Of a stretch of DNA of 64,000 bases, positions 27,591 to 36,381 are shown piece by piece. The position numbers and the translations under genes are program-made. Numbering within the stretch: position 1 is the stretch's first letter; each line of letters starts with the position of its first letter. This stretch comes from Corynebacterium afermentans subsp. lipophilum (GTDB lineage: Bacteria; Actinomycetota; Actinomycetes; Mycobacteriales; Mycobacteriaceae): the NCBI RefSeq assembly GCF_030408375.1, contig NZ_CP046530.1, forward strand, positions 992,001 through 1,056,000, written 5' to 3'. The notes under the pieces are model-generated. The model saw only the letters and a program-made list of their open reading frames with translations. It made no database searches and was not told the DNA's origin.

Positions 27591-28382
27591 ATGCGTTTTG
27601 GACGAATTGCAACACCTGAAGGAATGACATTCGCCGTCATCGACGACGAGGGAACAACTGCGAAGGCCATCGCTGGCACCCCGTTCACCGACCCCGAGTA
27701 CACCGGCAAAGAGTATGCGCTTGAGGACGTCCGCCTGCTCGCCCCGACGCTGCCGTCGAAGGTGGTGGCAGTGGGCCGCAACTACGCCGACCACGTCGCG
27801 GAGGTGTTCAAGCAGTCCTCAGAGCACCTGCCGCCGACGATCTTCATCAAGCCGTCCACGGCTGTGGTGGGCCCCGGCGCCGCCATCAAGATTCCGGAGT
27901 ACGCCACCGGAGTGGAGTTTGAAGGCGAGCTCGCGCTCGTCGTCGGCGTGCCGTGCAAGAATGTCAAGGCTGCAGACTGGAAGTCCGTTATCCGCGGCGT
28001 GACCATCATCAACGACGTGTCGTCCCGCGACCTGCAGTTCGCTGACGGCCAGTGGGCCCGCGCGAAAGGCATCGACACCTTCGGTCCCATCGGCCCATGG
28101 ATTGAGACGGACCTGGAGAAGTTCGACTTCGCCAACCTGCCCATCAAGGCGCACCACACCCACAACGGCGTCACCGAGACCAAGCAGGATTCCAACTCCA
28201 ACCAGATGATCAAGTCCGTCGGAGAGATGGTGGAGTGGGTCTCCGAATCCTTCACGCTGCTGCCTGGCGACGTCATCGCAACCGGCTCGCCCGCCGGCAC
28301 CGCGGAGATGGTGCCGGGCGACCATATCGAGGTGGAGATCCCCGGCATCGGCAAGCTGGGCAACCCCGTCGAGCGGGCGTAG
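27591..28382 (+). CDS. odx: FAH-family protein, probable oxaloacetate decarboxylase
   Basis: 263 residues. The fumarylacetoacetate-hydrolase fold is evident from VAVGRNYADHVAEVF, EFEGELALVVG (Mg-binding Glu residues), DVSSRDLQFADGQWARAKGIDTFGPIGPW and GDVIATGSPAGTAEM. In C. glutamicum the FAH protein located between leuB and gltX is the soluble oxaloacetate decarboxylase Odx; position and family match here, so that function is likely but not proven. ATG 27591 is 7 nt after -10 TATGCT (27578-27583). Confidence 0.75.
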   Translation: MRFGRIATPEGMTFAVIDDEGTTAKAIAGTPFTDPEYTGKEYALEDVRLLAPTLPSKVVAVGRNYADHVAEVFKQSSEHLPPTIFIKPSTAVVGPGAAIKIPEYATGVEFEGELALVVGVPCKNVKAADWKSVIRGVTIINDVSSRDLQFADGQWARAKGIDTFGPIGPWIETDLEKFDFANLPIKAHHTHNGVTETKQDSNSNQMIKSVGEMVEWVSESFTLLPGDVIATGSPAGTAEMVPGDHIEVEIPGIGKLGNPVERA

Positions 28383-28387
28383 GGCGC

Positions 28388-29503
28388 TTAGAGGCCGAGT
28401 GCGCGCATGATGGTACGCAGCTTGGCCGAGGTCTCGTCGAGCTCCGCCTGCGGGTCCGAGTAGGCGGTCAGGCCCCCGCCCGCCCAGGCGCGTGCCCGGG
28501 TCCCGTCGGTGTTGACCTCGGCGCAGCGGATGGCCACCATGTACTCGCCGTCGCCGGCCGCGTCCGTGTATCCCACCGCGCCGGCGTAGAATCCGCGGTC
28601 CGGCTCTGCGGTGGTAATCAACGCCTCCGCCGCCGCTTGCGGGGTGCCGCAGACCGCCGGGGTGGGGTACAGGCTTAAAGCGAGGTCGAGCGCGCTCGGC
28701 GCTGGATCTTTCAGCACGCCCTCGATTGGTGTGGCCAGGTGCCACATCTCGCTGGTCTTTTCCAGTCTTGGTCGATCGGGGACGATTAGCTCGCTGCACA
28801 GCGGTGCCAGGATGCGCCGGATGTGGTCGACCACGAAGCGGTGCTCGTCGAGGTCTTTCGCAGAATCGCGCAGTGAGTTGGCCGCCGCCTGGTCTGCATC
28901 CTGGTTGCCGGGGACGCGGGCGGCGGAACCTGCCAGGGGAAACGACCAGACGCGCCTGCCGCGCCGGCGCACCAGCACCTCTGGCGAGGACCCGACGAGG
29001 AAATGCCCCGCGCGTCCCGACGGCGTCAGGTCCGCGATGAACCCGTCGTGCGTATACGACAGGTCGATCAGCCGCGCCGCGACCAAGCGGGGGTCCACCG
29101 GCGGGTCAAAAGCGATGTCGACTGCACGCGCCAGCACTACTTTGTCCAGGGCGGAGCTTTGGATTGTCGAGATGGCGGCTTCGACTCGGCGTAGGTGTTC
29201 GGCCGGGGACGGGTCAACGTCGATAAGCATTGCGTTGAGCTTGGAACCCTCGCCGACGCGGTAGTACGGGTGCGGCTCGAGCGCACCCGGCTCCCGGATG
29301 ATGTGCTCGGGGACCGTGAGTGCCGCTGGGCAGTCGTGATCGAAGGGGAGGGCGCCGACAACCATTTCTTCCTCGCCGCGCGCGATCGCGTCCGCAGCCT
29401 CCCACGCATCGTCGAAGGTGCGGAGTGCACCTTGGGTGCGCACGGAGCCGTCGCCACGCGAGAGCAGAAAGTCTGGGGCGCTATCGGGTCTGGAAGTGGG
29501 CAT
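28388..29503 (-). CDS. Isochorismate synthase
   Basis: Converts chorismate to isochorismate for menaquinone or catecholate synthesis. 371 residues with the chorismate-binding domain: LDKVVLARAVDI, HFLVGSSPEVLVRR, SFPLAGSAARV, DEHRFVVDHI, LATPIEGVL, HPTPAVCG-like YPTPAVCGTP, and FYAGAVGYTDAAGDGEYMVAIRCAEV. ATG 29503 is 8 nt from minus-strand -10 TAAAGT (29512-29517); the frame extends upstream but would overlap the divergent esterase. No menaquinone or siderophore partner is adjacent, so I give no symbol (menF or entC are possible). Confidence 0.85.
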   Translation of the reverse strand: MPTSRPDSAPDFLLSRGDGSVRTQGALRTFDDAWEAADAIARGEEEMVVGALPFDHDCPAALTVPEHIIREPGALEPHPYYRVGEGSKLNAMLIDVDPSPAEHLRRVEAAISTIQSSALDKVVLARAVDIAFDPPVDPRLVAARLIDLSYTHDGFIADLTPSGRAGHFLVGSSPEVLVRRRGRRVWSFPLAGSAARVPGNQDADQAAANSLRDSAKDLDEHRFVVDHIRRILAPLCSELIVPDRPRLEKTSEMWHLATPIEGVLKDPAPSALDLALSLYPTPAVCGTPQAAAEALITTAEPDRGFYAGAVGYTDAAGDGEYMVAIRCAEVNTDGTRARAWAGGGLTAYSDPQAELDETSAKLRTIMRALGL

Positions 29504-29579
29504 GTGACGATACTTTAACGAACCTCCATTTGTGCACGCACGTCTGTATTGCTTGCCGCTACATAAAAGTGGGGTTAAT

Positions 29580-30641
29580 GTGGCCGGTGTGAAAATTGTG
29601 AAAAGCCTTGCAGGTGGTCTCGCTGCCTTGCTCATCGCAGGTAGTGCGGTCGCCCCGGTGCAGGCTGGGGCCCAAGATATGTCGTCCCAAATCAACGGAC
29701 AGGTCAACCGTGCGATCAACGACGCTAACCGCGCCGCCACCGACGCTGTGAACCAGGCCAACGCCGAGTGGAACAAGTTCGTCAAAATGGCCAACGACAC
29801 CATCCCCGGCAGCTCGGCTCTTCCGCGCAATCCGCTGCCCGCGCCTGCGCCGGTGCCTGCGCCCTGGACGCCACAAGTACCCGCACCAGTGGCTAACGGC
29901 ACCAACGGCGAAATCCACGCCGCAGGACGCAGCTACCTCATCTGGGTGCCGCGGGGCTACAACCCGGCGAACCCGACGCCGGTGATGGTGGGCTACTCCG
30001 CCTACCAAGACTCCACCGAGAACTTCCGCAACTACTCCCGACTGCGCGAATCCTCCGTCGGGCGCGACGCCATAATCGTCTATCCGCGCGCTATCGGTAC
30101 ATCCTGGGAAGGCTCGCCGACCGCAGTCACCCGGCCCGGGCAGGACATCGCATACGTGCGCGCAATGATCGACGACGTACAGCGCTACTACAACATCGAC
30201 CGCCGCCGCATCTACGCCACCGGCATGTCCACCGGCGGCGGCATGGCAGCCGTTTCCGCCTGCCACATGGCAGACCTCTTCGCCGGCGTCGCAGGCGTAT
30301 CCGGTGCGTACTACGCGCCGGTGAACCGGGGTTGCCAGAACCTGCCGATCGCATTCATGGCGTTGCACGGCATGAACGACACCCTCACCCCGTACTACGG
30401 CACCACCCGACGCGGCCAGCGCGTCCTGCCGGTGCCGGAGCTATTCGGCTCCTACGCCGCCCGCAATGGCTGCGGCCCCGGCCTCAACCGCGCCCCGCTG
30501 TACAACGCCACCCGCGTCTCCGCCCGCGGCTGCCGCAAGGGCGTCGAAGTGATCCAGGTGCACGGCTCCAACCACTACTGGTGGTACTCGCCGTCCGCCG
30601 CCGACGAAATGTGGGCGTTCCTTTCCCGCCACTCCAAGTAG
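29580..30641 (+). CDS. Secreted PHB-depolymerase/LpqC-like esterase
   Basis: 353 residues from GTG 29580. Signal peptide (VKSLAGGLAALLIAGSAVAPVQAGA) followed by a linker rich in Asn/Ala and Pro, then an alpha/beta-hydrolase domain. The nucleophile motif is GMSTGGGMAAV, the acid probably lies in HGMNDTLTPY, and the catalytic His in HGSNHYW. Similar exported esterases act on polyesters or feruloyl esters; the natural substrate here is unknown. GTG 29589 is an alternative start. An 11-bp GC hairpin follows the stop. Confidence 0.75.
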   Translation: MAGVKIVKSLAGGLAALLIAGSAVAPVQAGAQDMSSQINGQVNRAINDANRAATDAVNQANAEWNKFVKMANDTIPGSSALPRNPLPAPAPVPAPWTPQVPAPVANGTNGEIHAAGRSYLIWVPRGYNPANPTPVMVGYSAYQDSTENFRNYSRLRESSVGRDAIIVYPRAIGTSWEGSPTAVTRPGQDIAYVRAMIDDVQRYYNIDRRRIYATGMSTGGGMAAVSACHMADLFAGVAGVSGAYYAPVNRGCQNLPIAFMALHGMNDTLTPYYGTTRRGQRVLPVPELFGSYAARNGCGPGLNRAPLYNATRVSARGCRKGVEVIQVHGSNHYWWYSPSAADEMWAFLSRHSK

Positions 30642-30653
30642 CGCACCACCTAA

Positions 30654-30681
30654 GCGCCCCCGGGGCGCGACCCGGGGGCGC
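30654..30681. terminator. GC hairpin after the esterase gene
   Basis: GCGCCCCCGGG (30654-30664) pairs perfectly with CCCGGGGGCGC (30671-30681) across a 6-nt loop. There is no clear U run, so termination strength is uncertain. Confidence 0.5.
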
Positions 30682-30693
30682 CTGTCAAGGCGC

Positions 30694-30772
30694 GGTTTTG
30701 TAAAACTCGGCCACAGTGGGGTGAGGGGTTGGGGGTTTCGGGGTTTTGTTTTAGGCCGAGTTTTACAAAACC
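30694..30772. repeat. 19-bp perfect inverted repeat
   Basis: GGTTTTGTAAAACTCGGCC (30694-30712) and its reverse complement (30754-30772) enclose a 41-nt G/T-rich spacer. It could be a terminator-like element or the ends of a small non-autonomous element. It marks the start of a lower-GC stretch with orphan ORFs. Confidence 0.85.
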
Positions 30773-30816
30773 ATGTTGTGCCGGTTCTGCGGCCGCATAA
30801 TGTTGTGCCGGTTCTG
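30773..30816 (+). repeat. Two 17-bp direct repeats
   Basis: ATGTTGTGCCGGTTCTG occurs at 30773-30789 and 30800-30816, starting 27 bp apart and directly abutting the 19-bp inverted repeat. Only two copies; no CRISPR character. Confidence 0.8.
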
Positions 30817-30915
30817 TCCCGGGGTGGTGTCGCTGCTTCTTACTTTCGACTCGATGTAAAGCAGGCACAAAATCTAGGGTAGCCAGCTTAGCAAGGTGAA
30901 TAGGGGTGACTGCCC

Positions 30916-31344
30916 CTATTGGTAGATGCATCGCTCAATTTCATGACCGGTTTCGCTGACACGAATACCGCGTGTGCGGCTTGGGAACTTCGCAGGGATC
31001 CCTGGCTCGAAATCAATTTCAAGTTTTGCTGATAATAGTCGCACCGCGTCATCGACTTCATTGGGATCACAGGGAACATCAGCAACAGTTACGAAGAAGA
31101 ATACTGAGTACTCCGCTTCCTCTTCCGGGCTTAACTCCTCACTCGGTGGGATGATCTCTGACAGGAGGAGTTCAAAAGTTGGCTCACTGTGTCCAGCTTG
31201 GTATGCCTGTTCAGACGAGAAGTGCACTCTGTTTTTCTCGCGCACTACATCGACACATCTTTGGTGCCTTGCTTTTGCTTCATCAAGTTGGTCGTACCGA
31301 CACACGAATTTTGTGAAAAAACACCACGTAGATGTCTCATCCAT
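30916..31344 (-). CDS. Hypothetical protein in low-GC stretch
   Basis: 142 residues, rich in Glu/Asp, beginning MDETSTWCFFTKFVCRYDQLDEAKARHQRC. No signal peptide, membrane segment or known domain is visible. AAGGAA precedes ATG 31344. Its base composition is lower in GC than the flanking genes, suggesting acquisition from elsewhere. The composition reads like a real soluble protein, but I cannot assign a function. Confidence 0.55.
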   Translation of the reverse strand: MDETSTWCFFTKFVCRYDQLDEAKARHQRCVDVVREKNRVHFSSEQAYQAGHSEPTFELLLSEIIPPSEELSPEEEAEYSVFFFVTVADVPCDPNEVDDAVRLLSAKLEIDFEPGIPAKFPSRTRGIRVSETGHEIERCIYQ

Positions 31345-31391
31345 AATGGTTCCTTATCTGTACGTCGATTTATTTCGGGGCGTGGTCGTCT

Positions 31392-31580
31392 CTATCCGGC
31401 CACCTGAACTAGAAGCGTGTCCGAGGCTAACGAAGAGGGGGGATAGATAAATGTAGACAATGTATGTTTCATTGCTCGCCACTTTTCTGGAGGGTCTCCC
31501 TCGTTATATCCAATTGCAACTCGTGCTGGCACCATTCCCATCTCAGGTTTGTACAGAAAAGAGATTGACTCCAATGACAA
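31392..31580 (-). CDS. Short ORF or fragment upstream of the hypothetical gene
   Basis: 62 codons starting at a TTG directly after an in-frame TAG (SLESISFLYKPEMGMVPARV...). It reads as plausible protein, but with no good start or RBS, so it may be the 3' part of a broken gene on the same strand as 30916-31344. No family recognised. Confidence 0.25.
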   Translation of the reverse strand: MSLESISFLYKPEMGMVPARVAIGYNEGDPPEKWRAMKHTLSTFIYPPSSLASDTLLVQVAG

Positions 31581-32021
31581 CTATCGGGTCGCCCGCGCCT
31601 ATTTCAAGCTGAGCATGCTACGGGACAGGTAGCCGAAACCGTAGATATCGAGCAGGCATTTTTCGAAACGGTGACCATCTCGTCGAGTTCATTAGGCATT
31701 CGCAGGGCTTTGGATTCTGAAAGGCTGGCCGTCGAATCGGAGTCGATTGCGTGCTCTCTGCGCGTGATCGGCGCTCGAGTAGTAAGGGAAGGATGGGCCG
31801 TGACGGAGTTTCGGCACCGCCACATCGATCGTCCGTGACAGGCTCTCGCGGTTGCGGTAGCGGCACCAGTTGCGGTGGGGCACGCCCTAGAGAATGAGGC
31901 GTCGCCGTATTGGGCGCCGTTGGCAGGGTCAGTTTGGACGCAAGAGGATCTAGTTGAGTTGACTTGTCCAATCGGGGGTCTCGAGCCAGTTGAACTTTCA
32001 AATACGTTGCCGGGAGGATAG
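31578..32021 (+). pseudogene. Decayed ORF upstream of gltX
   Basis: One plus-strand frame stays open from a TGA at 31575 to TAG 32019-32021 except for a single TGA at 31836. It has protein-like composition on both sides (GQVAETVDIEQAFFETV; VGHALENEASPYWAPLAG). This looks like a gene remnant lacking its 5' end and interrupted by a nonsense codon. Minus-strand ORFs over the same bases look like shadows. Family not recognised. Confidence 0.3.
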
Positions 32022-32109
32022 GCGGTGCAGCGGTTATTGCCATGCTTCTTTCGGTGGTGCACCGGAGGACGTCGATAAGCGAGGGGCTCTGCGCGCTACG
32101 ATTGCGCAC

Positions 32110-33597
32110 ATGACTGACTCTTCAATGCGTGTACGTTTTTGCCCGTCACCCACCGGAACCCCGCACGTGGGCATGGTGCGCACGGCACTGTTCAACTGGG
32201 CGCAGGCGCGCCACTCCGGCGGCACGTTTGTGTTCCGCATCGAGGACACGGATGCCGCGCGTGACTCGGAGGAGAGCTACCAGGCGATCATCGAGTCGCT
32301 GGAGTGGCTGGGCCTGACCTGGGATGAAGGCATCAATGTGGGCGGCCCGCACGAGCCGTACCGCCAGTCCCAGCGTTCTGAGATCTACACGGACGTTTTG
32401 AATAAGCTCATCGAGGCCGGCGAGGTGTACCCGGCGTACTCCACGAACGAAGAGGTCCAGGAGCGTCACAAGGCCGCCGGCCGCGACCCGCAGCTGGGCT
32501 ACGACAACTTCGACCGCGACCTGACGCAGGAGCAGATCGACGCGTTCGAGGCTGAAGGTCGCAAGCCGGTGTGGCGCCTGCGTATGCCGGACCAGGACTG
32601 GACCTGGAACGACTTGGTGCGCGGCGAGGTGACGTTCAAGTCCGAAACGCAGCCGGACTTCGTGGTCGCCCGCTCCAACGGCGCACCGCTGTACACGCTG
32701 GTCAACCCTGTCGATGACGCGCTGATGGGCATCACCCACGTCCTGCGCGGCGAGGACCTGCTGTCGTCCACCCCGCGCCAGATGGCGCTGTACGAGGCGC
32801 TCAAGCGCGTCGGCGTCGCAGACTTCACCCCCGAGTTCGGCCACCTGCCGTTCGTGATGGGCCAGGGCAACAAGAAGCTGTCCAAGCGCGACCCGGAGTC
32901 GAACCTGTTCAACCACCGGGACAACGGCATCATCCCGGAGGGCATGATCAACTACCTGGCGCTTTTGGGTTGGTCCCTGTCCGCGGACCAGGACATCTTC
33001 AGCGTCGACGAGTTTGTCAATGCCTTCGACGTCAACGACGTGCTGGGCAACCCGGCCCGCTTCGACCAGAAGAAGCTCGAGGCCATCAACGCCGACCACA
33101 TCCGCCTGCTCGACCCGGAGGACTTCCGCGACCGTCTCCGTGCGTACCTGACTGAGCACACGGACTTCCCGGAGGACTACCCGGCCGACAAGTTCGCCAT
33201 TGCTGCGGACCTGGTGCAAACGCGCATCAAGGTGCTGTCCGAGGGCTACAACCTGCTGAAGTTCCTGGTCACCGCCGACGAGGACCTGGAGCTGGACGAG
33301 AAGAGCGCGAAGAAGAACCTCAAGGACACCGCCATCGAGCCGCTGGACGCGGGCATCGCCGCGCTGGAAGCGGTGGAGGAGTGGACCACGCCCAACATCG
33401 AGGCGGCGTTGAACAAGGCGCTTATCGACGACCTCGGGCTGAAGCCCCGCGTCGCGTTCGGTGCCCTGCGCGTTGGCGCGACCGGCGCGGCAGTGTCTCC
33501 GCCGCTGTTCGAGTCTATGGAGCTGCTGGGACGCGAGTCCACGCTGAAGCGTCTCCGTGCCGCTCGAGAGGTGACTCCCTACCAGCCGGCGGAGTAG
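32110..33597 (+). CDS. gltX: Glutamyl-tRNA synthetase
   Basis: Charges tRNA-Glu, and probably tRNA-Gln for later amidation by GatCAB. 495 residues. Class I signatures are [18 protein letters not shown] (HIGH-type, here HVGM) and KKLSKRD (KMSKS-type). Also seen are [15 protein letters not shown] and [17 protein letters not shown] 32110 is 7 nt after -10 TACGAT (32097-32102); the frame continues upstream but without similarity. tRNA-Gln and tRNA-Glu genes follow within 300 bp. Confidence 0.96.
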   Translation: MTDSSMRVRFCPSPTGTPHVGMVRTALFNWAQARHSGGTFVFRIEDTDAARDSEESYQAIIESLEWLGLTWDEGINVGGPHEPYRQSQRSEIYTDVLNKLIEAGEVYPAYSTNEEVQERHKAAGRDPQLGYDNFDRDLTQEQIDAFEAEGRKPVWRLRMPDQDWTWNDLVRGEVTFKSETQPDFVVARSNGAPLYTLVNPVDDALMGITHVLRGEDLLSSTPRQMALYEALKRVGVADFTPEFGHLPFVMGQGNKKLSKRDPESNLFNHRDNGIIPEGMINYLALLGWSLSADQDIFSVDEFVNAFDVNDVLGNPARFDQKKLEAINADHIRLLDPEDFRDRLRAYLTEHTDFPEDYPADKFAIAADLVQTRIKVLSEGYNLLKFLVTADEDLELDEKSAKKNLKDTAIEPLDAGIAALEAVEEWTTPNIEAALNKALIDDLGLKPRVAFGALRVGATGAAVSPPLFESMELLGRESTLKRLRAAREVTPYQPAE

Positions 33598-33681
33598 TTA
33601 CAACGCTGTTGTTATGGCCCGTTATGGCCGCCGCGATTTGGGCGGTGGCCTGCGGATTTGGTTGCTGTAGCGATTCATGGT

Positions 33682-33687
33682 TATAGT
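33682..33687 (+). promoter_or_regulatory. Candidate tRNA promoter (-10 TATAGT)
   Basis: TATAGT lies 66 nt before tRNA-Gln in the otherwise featureless gap after gltX. It could drive a tRNA-Gln/tRNA-Glu transcript. No matching -35 is obvious. Confidence 0.35.
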
Positions 33688-33753
33688 AATCCACGTTGTT
33701 CAGCAGACAGGCGCAACGCCGAGAGGGAAAGCGCAGGTCAGACTGAAAAACGA

Positions 33754-33825
33754 TGGCCTATGGTGTAATTGGCAACACAACGGTTTCTGGTACCGTCATT
33801 CTAGGTTCGAGTCCTGGTAGGCCAG
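33754..33825 (+). tRNA. tRNA-Gln (CTG anticodon)
   Basis: Acceptor arms TGGCCTA and TAGGCCA pair over 7 bp. The anticodon stem ACGGT/ACCGT frames the loop with CTG, and the T arm contains GGTTCGAGTCC. No CCA is encoded. 72 nt. Confidence 0.93.
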
Positions 33826-33855
33826 CTGCAGAGCTTTTAAGTTCTGTGTCCTAAT

Positions 33856-33928
33856 GCCCCGTTCGTCTAGCGGCCTAGGACGTCGCCCTCTCACGGCGGT
33901 AACACGGGTTCAAATCCCGTACGGGGTA
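33856..33928 (+). tRNA. tRNA-Glu (CTC anticodon), copy 1
   Basis: Acceptor GCCCCGT/ACGGGGT; anticodon arm GTCGCCCTCTCACGGC with CTC; T arm GGGTTCAAATCCC. Identical over the tRNA and the following TACAACGCAAAA to the copy at 39122. CCA not encoded. Confidence 0.93.
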
Positions 33929-33939
33929 CAACGCAAAAA

Positions 33940-33971
33940 CCTCCGGTCCAGCTTTTGGGCCGGAGGTTTTT
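33940..33971 (+). terminator. Rho-independent terminator after tRNA-Glu copy 1
   Basis: CCTCCGG (33940-33946) pairs with CCGGAGG (33960-33966), followed by TTTTT. Confidence 0.85.
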
Positions 33972-33992
33972 CGCGTCCGGTACTGTGAGCGC

Positions 33993-35225
33993 ATGGTGTG
34001 GAAGTTGTCGTCGCTGTTCAGTGGTGAAATTCGTCAAAGTGGCTCCAGTCTCATCGACGCGTTCAGCGTGCCAGCAGCAGCATCGAGCTTGTCATCCTCG
34101 ATTCCACTGCTCGCAGTGCCGGCGCTGTTCCTCGCAACGCTGGGTGGGGGTGTCTTCGGTGCGTCGCTCTACGAGGGGTCGGCGGCAAGCGGGTCGTCGA
34201 TAGGCGATGGCTCCAGCAACGTCGCCGAGACGTTCCCGGATCCGGACGCGAAGCCCGCGACCCTGAAATCGGTGACGCACATTGAAAACGACGTCTACGA
34301 GGTCGTCGTGTACTCGCCATCGATGGATAGGGAGGTCAAAAACGAGGTAATCCTGCCCGGCGGGCCGGATAACGACACTCCGCGGCCCACGTTTTACCTG
34401 CTCATGGGTGCGGACGGCGCCGCCAACGGCTGGTCCTGGCGCAACTCGTCCGACTACCAGGAATTCTTCCAGGACAAACTGGTCAATGTGGTCACTCCGA
34501 TCGGCTCAGTCTCCTCAATGCAGGCTGATTGGTACCGCGAGGACAATGCGACGGGGCGTAACAAGTGGCTCACGTACTTCACCAAAGAGCTGCCTCCGCT
34601 TATGGACGAGCAGTTCCACGGCACCGGCACCGACGCCATCGCGGGCATTTCCATGTCCGGCGGGCCGGCACTGCATATTGCGTCGTTGGAACCGGAGCGG
34701 TTTGCCGCCGCGGCGTCGTACTCCGGGTGCCCGGCTACCTCCGGTGTCCTTGGCGATACATACGTGCGCCAGGCCTTGAAGCTCAACGGGGCGGATCCCC
34801 GCAAGATGTGGGGCATGTCCTCCAACCCGGCGTGGATGGTGCACTCGCCCGTGCTGCACCTCGGCGCGCTGGACAACACGAAGCTTTTCATCTCCGCCGC
34901 GCAGGGAGTGCCCGGCGCTATCGACGACACGAAGACGTCCTCCGAACGCATTGGCCCGCCCGTGGCGATCGAGTCTGCGTCGTACGCGTGCTCTGAATAC
35001 TTCGTGGACCGGGCGCAGCGCGCCGGCCTGAACGTGCGGTGGTACCCACAGGTGGAAGGCACGCACAGCTGGGGCCTGTTTGAGAAGTCCATGCGCAAAA
35101 GCTGGGGCTTGATCGGGTCGGCGCTTGACGTGCAACCCTTCGAGCGGGAGACCCCGGTGACGAAGACGCCTCCCACGGAGGAGACGCCGCAGCCTGTCGG
35201 CGGGTCTGCAGGGTCGAGTGGGTAG
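33993..35225 (+). CDS. Corynomycolyltransferase / antigen-85-type esterase
   Basis: 410 residues. One N-terminal hydrophobic segment (about 37-60, IPLLAVPALFLATLGGGVFG), a Ser/Gly linker, then an esterase-D/antigen-85 domain: VVVYSPSMDREV, FYLLMGADG, nucleophile motif GISMSGG (Ser220 by analogy with Ag85), and C-terminal His in GTHSWG. A Pro/Thr/Glu-rich tail follows. Such enzymes transfer corynomycolates to trehalose or arabinogalactan in the cell envelope. ATG 33993 is 6 nt after -10 TACTGT (33981-33986). A recurrent-motif copy (34195-34209) encodes part of the linker. Lies between the two tRNA-Glu genes. Confidence 0.82.
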   Translation: MVWKLSSLFSGEIRQSGSSLIDAFSVPAAASSLSSSIPLLAVPALFLATLGGGVFGASLYEGSAASGSSIGDGSSNVAETFPDPDAKPATLKSVTHIENDVYEVVVYSPSMDREVKNEVILPGGPDNDTPRPTFYLLMGADGAANGWSWRNSSDYQEFFQDKLVNVVTPIGSVSSMQADWYREDNATGRNKWLTYFTKELPPLMDEQFHGTGTDAIAGISMSGGPALHIASLEPERFAAAASYSGCPATSGVLGDTYVRQALKLNGADPRKMWGMSSNPAWMVHSPVLHLGALDNTKLFISAAQGVPGAIDDTKTSSERIGPPVAIESASYACSEYFVDRAQRAGLNVRWYPQVEGTHSWGLFEKSMRKSWGLIGSALDVQPFERETPVTKTPPTEETPQPVGGSAGSSG

Positions 35226-35269
35226 CAACTGGCGCTGCTGTTCGGCGAGCGTGCAGTGGGATGCGGTGT

Positions 35270-35288
35270 TAAGGTAAGCGCTGTTTTT
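35270..35288 (+). promoter_or_regulatory. Possible DtxR half-site at the ABC transporter promoter
   Basis: TAAGGTAAGC (35270-35279) matches the left half of the DtxR consensus (TWAGGTWAGSCTWACCTWA), but the right half does not fit. It overlaps a possible -10 TAAGGT. Iron regulation would suit the transporter, yet one half-site is weak evidence. Confidence 0.3.
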
Positions 35289-35310
35289 ACCGTGCGCAAA
35301 GGAGTTCTTA

Positions 35311-36381
35311 ATGAAATTCACACGAAAGTCCCTGTCTGCAATTGCCACCCTCAGCGCCGCGATGCTCGCTCTCGCTGGCTGCTCTGAGCCTACAGAGGAC
35401 ACAGCGTCTAGCAACGGAACCTCCGGCGGGAATGCTGCTGAAGACGCGGCCAAGGACTCTGCCACCGGTTCGCTCACGCTTTACACTTCCGAGCCGGAGG
35501 AGAAGGTCGACGAAATTATCGCAGCGTTTAATGAGGAGCACCCGGATGTAGACGTGCAGGTTTATCGTGCAGGCACCGGTGACCTCAAAGCGCGTATCGA
35601 GGCAGAAAAGGCATCTGGCTCCGTGGAGGCCGACCTGATCTGGGCGGCGGACGCACCAACTTTTGAGGCCTTCAAGTCTGAAGACCTGCTCGCACAGTTG
35701 AATGATGTGGAAGCTGGTGAGGTTATCGACGGCGCCGTGGACCCGGAAGGGTACTACGTTGGCACCCGCATCATCTCTACCGTTCTTGCGTACAACACCT
35801 CAGTGATCGATGAAGCTGATGCACCACAGTCTTGGACGGATCTGACCGACGCACGGTTCCGCGACAAGATCGTCATGCCGGACCCGGCAGTTTCCGGCGC
35901 AGCCGCATACAACGCCACGGTGTGGATGAACAACGACGAGCTCGGTGAGGATTGGCTCACCGCGCTGGGTGAGAACGCACCGATGATTGCTGCATCCAAC
36001 GGCCCGACCTCGCAGGAGATTGCGGGTGGTGGCCACCCGGTCGGCGTAGTGGTGGACTACCTCGTGCGCGATCTGGCGGCACAGGGATCCCCGGTTAAGG
36101 AGGTCTACGCCACCGAAGGCTCGCCGTACATCACCGAGCCGATCGCAGTATTCGCGGATTCGAAGAACCAGTCTGTGGCGGAGTTGTTTATTAACTTTGT
36201 GCTGTCGAAGAAGGGCCAAGAACTAGCAGTCGAGCAGAACTACTTGCCGATCATTGACGGCGTCGGTACGCCGGGTGATGCCCCGGAGCTTGATGATATT
36301 GCGTTGAAGGATGCTGATCTGCAGACGCTGACGGACGATCGCGCACGTTCTGTAGAGTTTTTCCAGAGCGCGATGAACTAG
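35311..36381 (+). CDS. Iron-type ABC transporter substrate-binding lipoprotein
   Basis: 356 residues. Signal with lipobox LAGC (Cys about 24), then a type-II periplasmic-binding fold of the FbpA/ferric-iron class: GSLTLYTSEPEEKVDEIIAAFNEEHPDVDVQVYRAGTGDL, ADLIWAADAPTFEAFKS. Probably binds ferric iron or a related anion/metal complex outside the membrane. AAAGGAG precedes ATG. First of three tightly packed genes encoding a complete importer. GC content appears lower than in housekeeping neighbours. Confidence 0.85.
   Translation: MKFTRKSLSAIATLSAAMLALAGCSEPTEDTASSNGTSGGNAAEDAAKDSATGSLTLYTSEPEEKVDEIIAAFNEEHPDVDVQVYRAGTGDLKARIEAEKASGSVEADLIWAADAPTFEAFKSEDLLAQLNDVEAGEVIDGAVDPEGYYVGTRIISTVLAYNTSVIDEADAPQSWTDLTDARFRDKIVMPDPAVSGAAAYNATVWMNNDELGEDWLTALGENAPMIAASNGPTSQEIAGGGHPVGVVVDYLVRDLAAQGSPVKEVYATEGSPYITEPIAVFADSKNQSVAELFINFVLSKKGQELAVEQNYLPIIDGVGTPGDAPELDDIALKDADLQTLTDDRARSVEFFQSAMN

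Noticed and set aside
30773-30816. CRISPR-like direct repeats
   Set aside because: Only two 17-bp copies, no further units, no cas genes.
31604-32109. Minus-strand ORFs of 152 and 163 codons upstream of gltX
   Set aside because: They overlap each other in different frames, show no motif, and the plus strand of the same bases looks more protein-like.
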